A DNA stretch of 64,000 bases from Eumeta japonica (lineage: Eukaryota > Arthropoda > Insecta > Lepidoptera > Psychidae): the NCBI GenBank assembly GCA_005406025.1, contig BGZK01000099.1:434001-498000 (forward strand), read 5' to 3'. The notes under the pieces are model-generated. The model was not told the DNA's origin. It saw only the letters and a list, made by a program, of their open reading frames with translations, and did no database searches. Positions 24,454 to 36,800 of the stretch are shown piece after piece; positions within the stretch are counted from its first letter, which is position 1, and each line of letters starts with the position of its first letter. Both the position numbers and the translations under genes were made by a program.

Positions 24454-25192
24454 CGTTTCCCTCATATATAAGGTCGGGGAAAGAGTTTTTTTGTATTTTA
24501 TATACAAATTTAAGATAATTTTTCATCACATTTTATTTACAAATTTTAATACATATATAATAAATAATATGTAATAATAAGACTAATGTAACTGATCTTT
24601 TTAACAATTTTTCTATTTGCCAGCACAACGCACATTTTACTTTTTCTTAGATTATAAACATGTACATGTTAAACTATAAACTCTATATCATTATTAGGAT
24701 TACATATTTACGTAATATATATTGACAATTTGAAAAAATTAAAAGTACTAGTATATTATACTATTAAATTCATAGGGTATTGAAAATAAAATCAATAGCA
24801 AAATCGTAACATTGTATTATAAAAACATACTTTATCATTATTTTATATAAAAATGGGTAAGAAATTCACTTCTGCCGTATGCCCATGATATGACATAATT
24901 TTTACTAATACAATAAAATCGACTACTAACAAAACGCTTAAATTGTTATTTAAATAGAGTGTATCGTAAATATTTTAAATGAAAATTAAACCAATAGAAA
25001 TCTGAATCGCGCTTGACCATAGCGTCGTACACTAATCTCATTAGTCTGCCCTCCGCATAGTTTTTGTCTATTTTGCTGTAGTGTTATGAGCGAAGGAACG
25101 CTTGGATTATGTAACCCCAATTAAGTTTTGTGTAAACTATTTTGGATATTAAATAAACAATTTTATTTGCAAAGGAAATAAATTGGTGAAAA

Positions 25193-25213
25193 ATGGACGA
25201 CGACTTTGTTAAG
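25193..25213 (+). other. Possible short first coding exon
   Basis: ATG GAC GAC GAC TTT GTT AAG is followed by GTACGC, a possible donor. About 180 bp upstream is a GC-richer stretch that could be a promoter or 5' UTR. It ends in phase 0 and is not a signal peptide, so it does not join to the channel exon at 27699, which needs phase 2. Weak evidence. Confidence 0.2.
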
Positions 25214-26163
25214 GTACGCCCTGTATAATTAAAAAAGATTTTAAGATTTCTTTTTAATAAATAGTTGTTATAAATGGTTTTAGAGTTCCTTTCTAGACAT
25301 TTGTGATGGAATATATATTATGACTGTTTATTTTAATTATGTAACTAGTGCAAAAGAAAGATTTCATGATATCTTAATCGGGAATATTTTATTTGATCAC
25401 ACAATTTTGTATTTATGTAATTATGATTGGAGACAATAGCAATTTAGTAAATTTCAATAGATTGCTAACAATTTTATGAATTGAAATGTCTCTTATATGG
25501 ACTTTGTTAAATTTATGTAAATAAATATATTTAAGGCAATAAGTTTTTTTTCAATTTCTTACTCAAAGAGCGTTTGAGCCAAAACTGGGTACGGGTTATA
25601 TTTAACAATGGGCGTAAAGCTATTTCAACAATATATCAACACGTGAAAAATAATACTTCGGGACGAATAAAATATAAAATAAAAATTATTAAAATTGACG
25701 TATGAAATAGTCTTTCAGTATTTTCAAATAGAAAGATAGATAAAAAGATTAAAGAATAACTTTTTCACAAAAAATTAAATGAAATTTCTTTAAAACAGAA
25801 ATTTTTAATTTTCATCCTGCATAGATGAATAGGTCTTTGTTTGTGGTTTTGGTTTTTTAAAAAAATATTTAAATTGATGTCTATTTTTTGGGTATTATAA
25901 AAAGCCATCTCATGTTTTTAGCGGGGTCACGCCATGCGCCATGTCTTCCATTGTTTAATTTATTTTTATACAAGCTGTTGAAACGGAAAAGCTAAATTTC
26001 TCTAAATAGTTCAGGTCATCATTCGAGTTTGATGATAAAGTAAAATTACATCTCATCGATGCTTTTGTTATGATAAAGGAATGCGAATAAGTATATATAC
26101 TCCTTAAATAGAAAATGTTTAATGTTAATTTTGGTTTAATACCAAACATTTTTGCCCTTACAT

Positions 26164-26318
26164 CAGTCCTGGATTTGTCAATAGGCCGTATAGGCCGCGG
26201 CCTAGGGGCGGCAGCGTCCTAGGGGCGGCAGATTTCAGAAAATTATTATTTTAGAAAGGTACATGGGGTGGCGGACATAAAGTGGCCTACACTCATAAAA
26301 AATATAAATCCGCCACTG
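26164..26318. mobile_element. hAT-type MITE with perfect 8-bp target duplication
   Basis: Begins CAGTCCTGGATTT and ends AAATCCGCCACTG (inverted repeats, three mismatches). CCTTACAT is present at 26156-26163 and again at 26319-26326. The 155-bp body contains the tandem CCTAGGGGCGGCAG twice. Confidence 0.88.
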
Positions 26319-26584
26319 CCTTACATCGGTCCTCAAATGCCTTAGTTACATTTATTTTTTGATCATATACATAATTGAGTGGTAAGGCGACCATGTGACG
26401 AGTGCTATCCACATTAGTTAAATTAACTAAAGTTAGTTGAAATAAGTCGATTTTTTTTGGAAAACGTCTCAATATATTTGCCGAATGATCATGACCGCTG
26501 CCATCAAACCGGGTGACTAACAAATCTTGTTCAAGAGTGAGTTGAACTACAACTTCATAATTTAAGTTAAAAATCTACCTAATC

Positions 26585-26690
26585 GTTCTTGGGGGAACCC
26601 GTTAAGCTGTCTGTCCCGGACGTTGTCATCGTGTTCGCGACGAAGGCGGTCACCAGTCCCCGAACTGCACTGAGCCAGGGTGGAGCTATG
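26585..26690. other. GC-rich patch, minus frame open
   Basis: CGTTCTTGGGGGAACCCG to CAGGGTGGAGCTATGGG. The minus strand encodes WLSAVRGLVTAFVANTMTT without a stop. Not recognised. Confidence 0.3.
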
Positions 26691-26740
26691 GGTACAAAGC
26701 TCAACTTGAATTAAAAATACTGTGCAATGAGGATATAAAG

Positions 26741-26768
26741 ACTCGCACAGAACATTTTCTGTGCGAGT
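26741..26768. other. 12-bp perfect hairpin, 4-nt loop
   Basis: ACTCGCACAGAA, loop CATT, TTCTGTGCGAGT. GC-richer than its surroundings. Confidence 0.9.
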
Positions 26769-27698
26769 TCTGGAATATTTATGAAATCAACCAAAATTAC
26801 AGGTAATCACAAGATTGCTGGTTACGCTGATTTTTATTCAGTACCTTTAAAATGTGGTTCAGCATTGATGGTATAAGTAATTTCATAGTTTAATGATGAA
26901 ATTCAATAAGACAGTATTCAACGCAATGGATATTGCATCAAAAATATCTCATAATATTGAACCGAACAATTTTGTACATACTTTGTACACTCGATCGTTG
27001 TCCGATCGTAGATTGTATCGATTGTATGAGTCACACGTCGTCCCCCTTAGAGAAACCGTACAAGTGTGCATCTACCCTTATCGCAGTCATTGCCACTTCG
27101 CTGCAAATACAACTTATTTTTATACCGGTCTATAAAATCCTTTCTTCGCAGCTCAACGCGTGTAAGACTTCGCGAAACGGAAAGACATCTGTATGCTTTC
27201 GTCAAGGGTAAGCGTTGGTACAGAAAATGGTACATAGCAATGAAAAATGGATGGGATCAAGAAGTTGTGTGTTTTTTTGATTATGTCTATGGCAGTCGGG
27301 GATGCGGACCCTATGGGGAAAAGAGCTGTCAATTTTTTGTAAGTGTCTTTTGGATCTATAAAAAAAATATATTGTTGGCAATAAAAATATTATTTTTTAA
27401 ATACGTACAAGATTTATCATCCCGCTAATTCATTTATTAAAGATAAATCTAAATAATTTCTTTGGATAATTGATACTCTCCGTGTGAATTTTACAAATTA
27501 GTCTCTTATTGTCATGTAAAATGTAACAGAGATCCTACGGTTTATTAGGAAAAATATATTAAATAATTATCACACAACACACAAATCAGATTTACAACAA
27601 CTTTGTTTTCTATGTATTGTCTATCTTTATTAAGTTTGTATCGAAAAATATTCTTTTATAAATTTAGAACGTCACAAAAATATCTATATGATTTTCAG

Positions 27699-27882
27699 AG
27701 CCAACGTTACGTCTAAAGAAATGGAATTTAAAGCGGAATCGAGCCTCTCTCTACGCGATATATTACCAGTGAAGACGAAGTACTACGACAAGAATAGGGC
27801 CCCGAAACTATTGGGACAACCGACCATAGTTTACTTTCATGTGACGGTTCTGTCTCTCGACTCGATCAACGAAGAAAGCATG
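27699..27882 (+). CDS. Chloride channel exon (first visible): N-terminal extracellular domain
   Basis: Encodes LLGQPTIVYFHVTVLSLDSI, the first beta strands of the Cys-loop ligand-binding domain. The acceptor is ATTTTCAG. An in-frame ATG at 27688 spans the acceptor, but starting there would leave no signal peptide, so I prefer an internal exon entered in phase 2. Donor GTAGTT. Confidence 0.85.
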
Positions 27883-30800
27883 GTAGTTATATTTTGAAGT
27901 CATATTTGTATAATAAGCCTAAGTTATATCGAACTAATTTCGTGCCAACGACTTCGTTCGTGTATATATGGAACTTATTACATAATCTTTTATATTGATC
28001 GATATTGCTGTCAATCACAATTTCATTGCCACTTCAATTCTGGTTTCGGTTCTGCTCTTGATTTCGATTCCTGGCCCGACTTTCAATTTTGCTCCACGTT
28101 TTGCTTTCAATTTCATACCATTACCTACTGCGGGTCTGACGCGACGCATTACAATAGAATCTTTTTATAGGACTGTACTTCTCATGCAAAATGTACTAAA
28201 AGGATGGTTCTACGGAGAGGCTCATGTTTAAGGCTAGAACATGCTAGGCCCGTTGGTCATGGTTCCGATTTTTATACTGAAATGTAAAAATGCGTATTAT
28301 TTTAATAAGATTATTTTTGCTGACACATTATTGTTAAATATCACAAAATAATTTAATGCTGTTTTAATATAGTGAACACAAAGGGATTGATTGTAAAGAA
28401 AGACCGATTTCAAAGTTAGAATAAATAATGGTGGTGAAATTTACCAGTACACTTTGTTTCTAAATGCAACAATATATTCTTGTTAGTACGTACTAGTAAC
28501 TTTAAAATTTATGTTTTGTGAGTTATACAAAATAGTTCTTATGATAAACATAACAAAAAGTATTTAGTAATAATAATTAATACAAAATATAATATTGATA
28601 AATAAAAGGTTAAAGACTAAGCTTTTGTTACGTTGATTTTAATAATACTTTTTTTCATGAAAGTAACCATAACTGTCTATTGCTAGGTATATTGCAGTGT
28701 TTCCTTGGCTGAAACCGACTCCAAAAATAATAATAATTGTAACTATATTATATTATCATAGTAATTTGATAGATTTTTAAGTAGTCTAATATTTTTCATT
28801 TCAATTTACTTAGGACTCTAAAAAATATTTTGATCATTATTTGTTATTCATAGGTATGTGTTAAGTTAAATTTGAAGTGGGTAGGTACCTACCTACCTTA
28901 TTGCGTGGTAAACACATAGATCGTACCTACATATTGATGAGTAGAAAAAGTGAGTTGATTATTAAGTTGTAGAAGAATAAGCAATTATTTTTAATGTGTA
29001 TTAATTTATAATATTGTTCGGTAGATGGTGCTAATAAAAAAAGCTTATATTACGCCATAGGTATGCCGACAACAAGATTTAGGCGATTCCAAGAGTCTTT
29101 CTTTGCTATTGCTTCTCGGCCATTTGGCTGAGATCAAACCGTAATATTTATTATTTTCAGTATGAAATCTGAATGTTCCAGAATAGTAGGACCAGCGTAT
29201 TAAATTGACTTGTATATCTTAATAAAATTGTAAACTATACACATAACACAGCTTTGTTGTAAGTACAAAACTAGTCTCGTTATAAACATTAAAACCATTC
29301 AAAAACACGTACCAAGTATTCTAGTGATATATACTAAAAACATTTAGTTGAAAATACAGAGATTCCTAATAAATATTATTGTAATAGTAAAGTAAAAAGA
29401 ACTTCTTTTATAGATTTTATAAATGATTATTGTAAGTTTGTCAAAAGTTTTACTTTAAATTAACACAAGGTTCTCATTAAAAATAACAAAATTGTTGTTA
29501 TAATAATTTTTTATTTCATTTTAACAAGTTAAACGATCGATTTATGTGTTGAAACACAATATAAAATGTTAATTTTGCTATAAAATAAATTAGGTGTACT
29601 TTAAATAAATTTAAATTTAATTTAAATTTAAGTGTAAGAAGTTTTTTTTTACTTCAACACCCTTTATTTAATAAAAATGAAGTCGTACTATTGTAGGTCG
29701 CGTATTAAACCTTAGAAAATTGCTTATTTTGTTATAAACAAATTTTTTTAACCAAAGTTTTTTTCACAGCTTATTGTTTCAAAATCAGTAGTATTTAACT
29801 ATAAATTTTAACACTGTCAAATTCTATTGTTTCAAAAATCAATTGCTTAAAGTTAAATGTTAACGGACAGATTGCTATCAGTTACGATAAGCGCTATAAA
29901 TTATTAAGAAAATAATCAAATTAGAACTAAAATATACGACTATGTATATACCGTCAATGTTACAAACGCCAAAATGGGGTATTTAAAACTTAGCATTTGG
30001 AGGTGGCCCCACGCACCTCCAACATTAAAGTTACCGGTTAACTGTCAATTGTGAAGTTGAAACAACTTGTTTTGACGTGTTTAGCTTTTAACTTTAACAA
30101 TTAACAGCTAATTATTGTAAATGAGAGTTTGAAGCACACCACTGTCGGTGTGCTTCCGCTAGTGAAAAAGCTGTTCAAGGATAAATTATATAAAAGCCAT
30201 AGAATATAAATTCCAATTCAAAAGATTTTTACTTCATAGCTCGTAAGGTGTGCAAAATATCATTATATTTTTTTACATCTACCATCCGTCCGAATAGCAC
30301 TTTTCCTTAAAAATAACAAAAACCTGATAGTAATTTTTTTTTCAAATTTCATTATATGCATATTTTTGCAAATATTCATAATCTTCTTCTTTTTTAAAAC
30401 AATTTTGCCAAAGTAACTATATAAAAAATGTATAGTTAAAAAGCCACTTATAAAAAATGTTTGACACAATCCTATTAAATGCTCGAGTGGACGAGACGCG
30501 GCGCCACGAAACCAACTCGAATTCTGATCTGCGCTCGGGCTCCGCGATGTATTTATTACTTTTAAAGAATTTATCCAGTCACTTACCTGCAAATTAGACT
30601 TTATTTTATCAGTAATGTAAACGTCGCTGATGGTATTATTAAATTAGTCTCTGATTTTCTTCAAATGTTCCACTCACCTTTAAACAAACAAGGTAAACTA
30701 GGTCAAATGATCTTATCTCGCAAGTAATATTACGCGTTATTGCTTGCGGATTCGCAGGCTGTCGATTGTCAGGGTAAGTTTCTATAAAGTCTTAGAGCCG

Positions 30801-33800
30801 CAGCAATGTCACCTCTGCAATCTCCCCAACTATATATCAAGTTTGCATATTCAATAGCTTAAAAAGGCATTGCTATTAAACATTTTAACATTAATCACAC
30901 ACAATCTTATATTCAAAAACTTCATTATCATAAATTACGTTTATTTTTGATAATGATAGTACAGAACCCTAATTTCATACTATCATTACCAAAACGTATC
31001 TAACTTAAAAAATTAAAAAAACAGCTAATAAGAAAAATAGCTATAGCATAAGTGCAAATTTGCAATAGATCGTGGCTGTACGAAGCACATGACTGGGCGC
31101 GCGTTTGACAACGTAGCGCTGGGGTGCGGTATCGCGGACGATTGTCAGCTGTTTCTAAGTTTGTCACGAGGACATTTCTACATAGATATTCTTAGCTATT
31201 TATCTCCGAAACGGCTTCTTCAATGACTATGGTTTCTTTGCCAAGCTCTTCTAAAAAAGAATATAAATATTTGCGATAATATGCATGATAGAATACATCC
31301 TCTGTAATATATTATTATGTATCTACAAAATAGCTTTTATCAGGAATGTAACTGCTTTTCAAAACTAAATATGACAAAAGCGATCAACTTCGCAACGAAG
31401 TTATTTGTAACGCATCAATAATACCTGCGTGATACTGGAAATCACGGTTCTATGACTGTGTTTATTATACACGATCTATATTTGTGTTTTTACAGACGTA
31501 CGTAGCTGATATATTTCTAGCACAATCGTGGAGGGATCCGAGGCTCCGGTTGCCGGAGAACATGAACGAGGAATACCGGATCCTGGATGTAGAGTGGCTG
31601 AATAAGATATGGAGACCGGACTGCTTCTTTAAGAACGCCAAGAAAGTGACCTTCCATGAAATGAGTATACCGAACCATTACCTATGGTTGTACCACGACA
31701 AAACTCTATTGTACATGTCAAAGTAAGAGCTTTTCAATAGTTATCTATACATATTTTTTATGTTTTAGAAATATCAGGGCATTTACGTAAATAAAATAAA
31801 TATATTTATCATTAAATACTAAAATTATATATAATAATAGAAATGCACATAGAAGTAAGAAATTATGCACATTAACTTATATTTGGTTTCATAAATTGTA
31901 AAATTGCACCAGAACCAAACTTTGAATCGGTCATAAATATACGACGTAGGCATTAAAATATTGTTAATATGACGTACAACCTAGCTGAATACAATGAAAT
32001 TTCTTTAATGCATGGATATGATACTCAATCACTTCATTGGATTCCTACAAAACCTAGACAAAGCTAAATGATGATCAAAATAATTGTATATACAATGCAT
32101 TTTTTTTTTAAATTCGCAACAAACAATAAATAAATAAAAATTATGAATGCGTGTAACTTCTAAACGTCGTTAAAGTAAATGTTTTTTTAGCGTTGTGACA
32201 GATATGAGGACCGAATGAAAAATTAGTGATTCATGATAGAATTCAATAGTACAGCCCGAGTTTATGGTCATGATTGAAGTGCTAATTATAATAATTATTA
32301 ATAAATATATTAGGGGTTAATATATAAAATTGCTATTTTCAAAAATTGGCCTATTTTAATTTCAACATTTCTGATTTGGCGACAAATTCTAAGTTGAAAC
32401 AATAAATTCGGAAATTGTGTAACGAGTCGATTTCATTGAACGTTATTTTCGCACAAAAAAGGAATTCTCTTAATTTCAAGTCGCGCCTATAAAGAAGTTA
32501 TACTTAAAAAGATAGACAACAAAATTAAAGTATTAGTTAATCCATCTCGTAGATTTTTAGTAAAAGTTAGAAAATTGCGGTATTTTAGTTTTGTTCTTGA
32601 TACATAGGTTTACAAAAAAGGTAGATCTGTCAATTATACCACAGTAACATTGTTTCGCCGATTCTAATGCGTTGGATTCAATACGCCGAAATAGGTCTAA
32701 AAATCACACATTTATGAATCCATATATTTGACATTTCTTAGGTGTTTTAATTCGTAATGAACACATATTAGACAATGTTCATTTTTATCTATGGTTCAAA
32801 TATATCTACTTATTCTGTTAATGTCCTTCGTGTATAGGTTGACGTTGGTGCTGTCGTGTGCTATGAAGTTTGAATCGTATCCTCACGACACGCAGAGCTG
32901 CTCTATGATGATAGAGAGTTGTAAGTCATCAACATGATTTCAATTAGATTCTTCCAGTTATGTCAGTCAGACTAAGATGAAATGTCAATCAGCAAAGAAC
33001 AAACAAGATTTACATCAATTTGTATGAGATTACAAAATTAACTAAAAATTAATACGACCGACGATCAATAAACTTACGATCAATTTGCATTTAGTTGATA
33101 AATCGTTGTAAAGATGTTACATTTAATTGCTATTGACGCATTTGGTGGAGTCTGAAGTCAACTGCGTATTTATGCTATTCCTTAATGGATTGGAGTACCT
33201 ATAGTGTCATATAATTAATTATTACTTAGTATGATTATACTATTTAAACTTTATTTTATTGAAAATTAAGATACTATTTAATTACCTTACAAAATATTCA
33301 AAGAAGAATCATATCAGTGTAAAGTATTATATAGATTTTGTACAATTATGGAAAAAAAAATAAGTGCCATTGTGCGATTATCCTTTTGTAGGATTACACC
33401 TTAAGAAATCATTTTTATAATAATAAACTCTTATAGTACCTACATAGTATAAGAGTTTATTATTACAAAAATGATCAAACTTAATATTGTTTCTGACACA
33501 ATTTTTTCTACATTTTCTGCACAAGGACTTTCTCTCTCTACTGATGAGATAGTCCAGATGTACTGGACACATTTTTGAGACATCGGTGAATATTTTTTTT
33601 TAAATGTCACCAGCATCTCAAGCTCTCGTTTTTCTCAAACAGTGTCTCACACGGTACACGACCTGGTCTTTCTGTGGAACCTCACGGACCCGTTGGTGGT
33701 GAACCCTGACATCGAGCTGCCGCAACTTGACATCTCGAATAATTACACATCCGACTGCACCATAGAGTACTCTACCGGTACGTGCGCTCACTAAATATGT

Positions 33801-36800
33801 TTTTTTTAGACATATTTATTTCCATCCCAAGTGTTTTTTTTAATGTATCGGAACGCAGTGAATCCCTGATGATCCGATGACCCCTGTAATCCGACATGCC
33901 TATAATATGTATACTTATTTCGGCACAGCTTCATTGGTGAGTGTTTTTAAAAGCTTATTTTGATTTGCAAACACTAGTTAGAAAACTCAAAAGCGCAAAA
34001 AGATTGACCATTAAAAGAAAATGATATTTTAGATAGCTTGAATTGTGATGAATACGGCATAGGTTGATCGACAATTTAAGACATTGAAAACAATCGCCAG
34101 AGCATTCCAAAATTCGTGTGGACTATTGACTAACGTAGCTTATATATAATATTTGAATGACAATCGATCTCTAATGTTTGTGGGTTAGTAATGTTTTAAA
34201 TTTTTTTTTGATTTCTTTGTGTCTAATGTTTTTAAAAATAATATATAGTTTTCTAACTTTTACAAATTAATTATTATAATAATAATATAAATCTTTTGCC
34301 CAGAAGGATAGGCAGAGATTAAATTTCCACATGGTACGATCTTTGAATACGTCTTTTGCTTCGCTGACATCAATTGATCTCTTCATGTAAGATAGTAGGT
34401 TTCGGGCGTTTACAATTTGGTCTTTTGAATATTTGACCTTTTGGTCTGCATAGAGTTTTCTAGGGCAACCCTTGCCGACCTTTCCACCAGACACATTCGC
34501 TCTGCAGATTTATTTTGTCATTCTATTTTCATTCATCCTTTTCATATGACCAAACTATCCTAACATAGCTTTTTCTAATCTAGTAACTACGTCTTCATTC
34601 CGGCCACACTGTTCTCTGACATTGATGTTCCTAAATCTGTCTTTCAGAGATACTCGACACATATCACGCAGAGATCGCATCTCTACCGCATTTATTCTAC
34701 TTTCATTTTTCTTCTGTCATACCCAACCTTCACTACCGTCTATAAGAGTGGAGATCAAGAGCCAAGTATGATAGCCAAACGCGCATGTCGTGAGATATTT
34801 TTACTATTTATCATAGCAAGCAAGGCTATATGCACTTTATTTTCGGGATCCACTCTTCTTTCAATATCTCTATCATGTTTTCCATCACGATTGACCCATC
34901 TACAAGTTAATTTTAAAGTGAAAAATGGGTTATCTTTCAATACTTATTTTACCTATATTTTTATACCTTCTCCAATTCCGTGGTAATGATATTAACCTAT
35001 AGCGACCGTAATCCGAAGCCAAAACTTTTTTCGGATTGAATGACAAATGTACAAATAAATAGAAAATATCCATTTTATAGGCCAATAACCAATTAAGGAT
35101 ATTGTATCGTAGGCTATTCATTTGTAAAATTACCTACCTTCAGGGAACTTCACGTGTCTGGCTGTAGTCTTCAATCTACGCAGAAGACTGGGATACCACC
35201 TCTTCCACACGTATATACCATCTGCGCTCATAGTGGTCATGTCCTGGATATCGTTCTGGATCAAACCTGAAGCGATCCCTGCCAGGGTCACCCTAGGTGT
35301 AACTTCTCTCCTCACTCTAGGTAAACACTGTATTTAATAATATTAAATAAAAAAAATGCATAAAATATGTCTCATTCCATGAAAAATGAGCACATTGATA
35401 ATTTGAAAAGTATAAGATTTACAAGCAAAATGCAATTATACAAAAAAAAAAAATGGAGACAATAATAAATTGCCGCTAATAATTATTTATCCAAAAAGTT
35501 TTTAAATGCATTTGTCAAGTCTTTTTGGATAAGTATTTACATTTGTACGAATTTTGAACAATTCACCTACAAATTGAAAATTTTAACTACTTCATCGAAT
35601 GAGGATCTTTTGCAATTGCCGTCGCTTTACATATTTCGATGACAACCTCGTAAAATCACATATGGAACTTTTTGAGCTTCTGTAGACTACTGATGTGTTA
35701 AAATGGCTTTACTCTTATCTCTATTAGACACTATCTACGGTGACTAGTTTGTCTAATTCATTTATCTAGTCCACCTAAAGTCTAGATTGGTTAGTTAACT
35801 CACTAGGTGCTGCCACCTGGAGCCACCTAGTGAGTTGACCTAAACATTTATTGTGGCATATGTAAAACAGTCTAATACTAAAATGTAGTATTACACAATC
35901 TTTCTATATAAGACTGAAGTTCTTGGATTCTAAGCTCTCCAGGCTGAACTAGTGGGGGTTGGGAGCTGTTGATCGCCATTATCATAAATGAGATAACAAC
36001 ATCTAGGACCGACAACTTGACTTGGTCTCCAAGGGACGGAGCCAGAGATTTAATTTGATTAAAATTAAAAAACTGGTTTGTCAATTTGTCTGTGGTCAAG
36101 ATCGAACTTTGTGCCTTTTGGTTCAAAAGTTGTGTGAACTCTTTGGTGTGGACTCTTAGTCATGGAGCCACCACCACTCATGGTGACAATATCTACGTTG
36201 AACATGTATTTTTAACGACAAATTAATAAGCGGTAATAACGTTATCCCACTCATATTATAAATGTTAAAGTTTGTATGATTGAATGTTTGTTACTCAATT
36301 ACGTTTTAACAGCTGAACGGAATTAGATGAAACTTAACAGTAATGTGGCTTATACTCCAGAATAACATATATGCTGTAATTTATAAAGGCACTAACTTTT
36401 GTTAGCGTATTTGCTTGCGTGATCGTCGAACGAATTTTTCGCTTATGTCGATTGATTATCCACATCGTAGGTATAAGTAATCGGCATATCGTTTCATAAT
36501 CAAAAATAGGGGTATTACATGTTTTTTTGGTGAAAGAATAATTGTTCTTCGGCAAGGGATCCAAAACGAAAACACGATAAGAATCGATCGATATAGAAAA
36601 TGAAAGAGTTCGTTCTGTATATACGTGGTGAATTATGTATATTTTGAACAGAGCCAAAATCTTCATTGAGACCAAAATTCTAATCAAAAGTGGAACCAAG
36701 ACTTAAATCGAAAGCAGAAACACGTGTAGGATCGTGGTTGAAAGCATGATTAGTTGATATAAAAGATAAAATAATTGATTCGGTGTCCAAGCGGACGAAG

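Larger units (their letters stand above)
27883..31495. other. First visible channel intron
   Basis: 3.6 kb. Holds a pyrimidine-rich periodic tract (28010-28115), the U2 pseudogene (29108-29216), two small hairpins (29997-30156) and three CpG-richer patches near 30480-30560, 30735-30780 and 31085-31150. These last could be regulatory or an alternative first exon, but no open frame joins to the gene. Confidence 0.55.

Noticed and set aside
30263..30592. 109-codon minus frame
   Set aside because: Mostly A/T-tract residues; the GC-richer start may be regulatory, but no homology was seen.
35130..35315. Minus-strand 61-codon frame
   Set aside because: It is antisense to the chloride channel M1/M2 exon, which matches its family only on the + strand.
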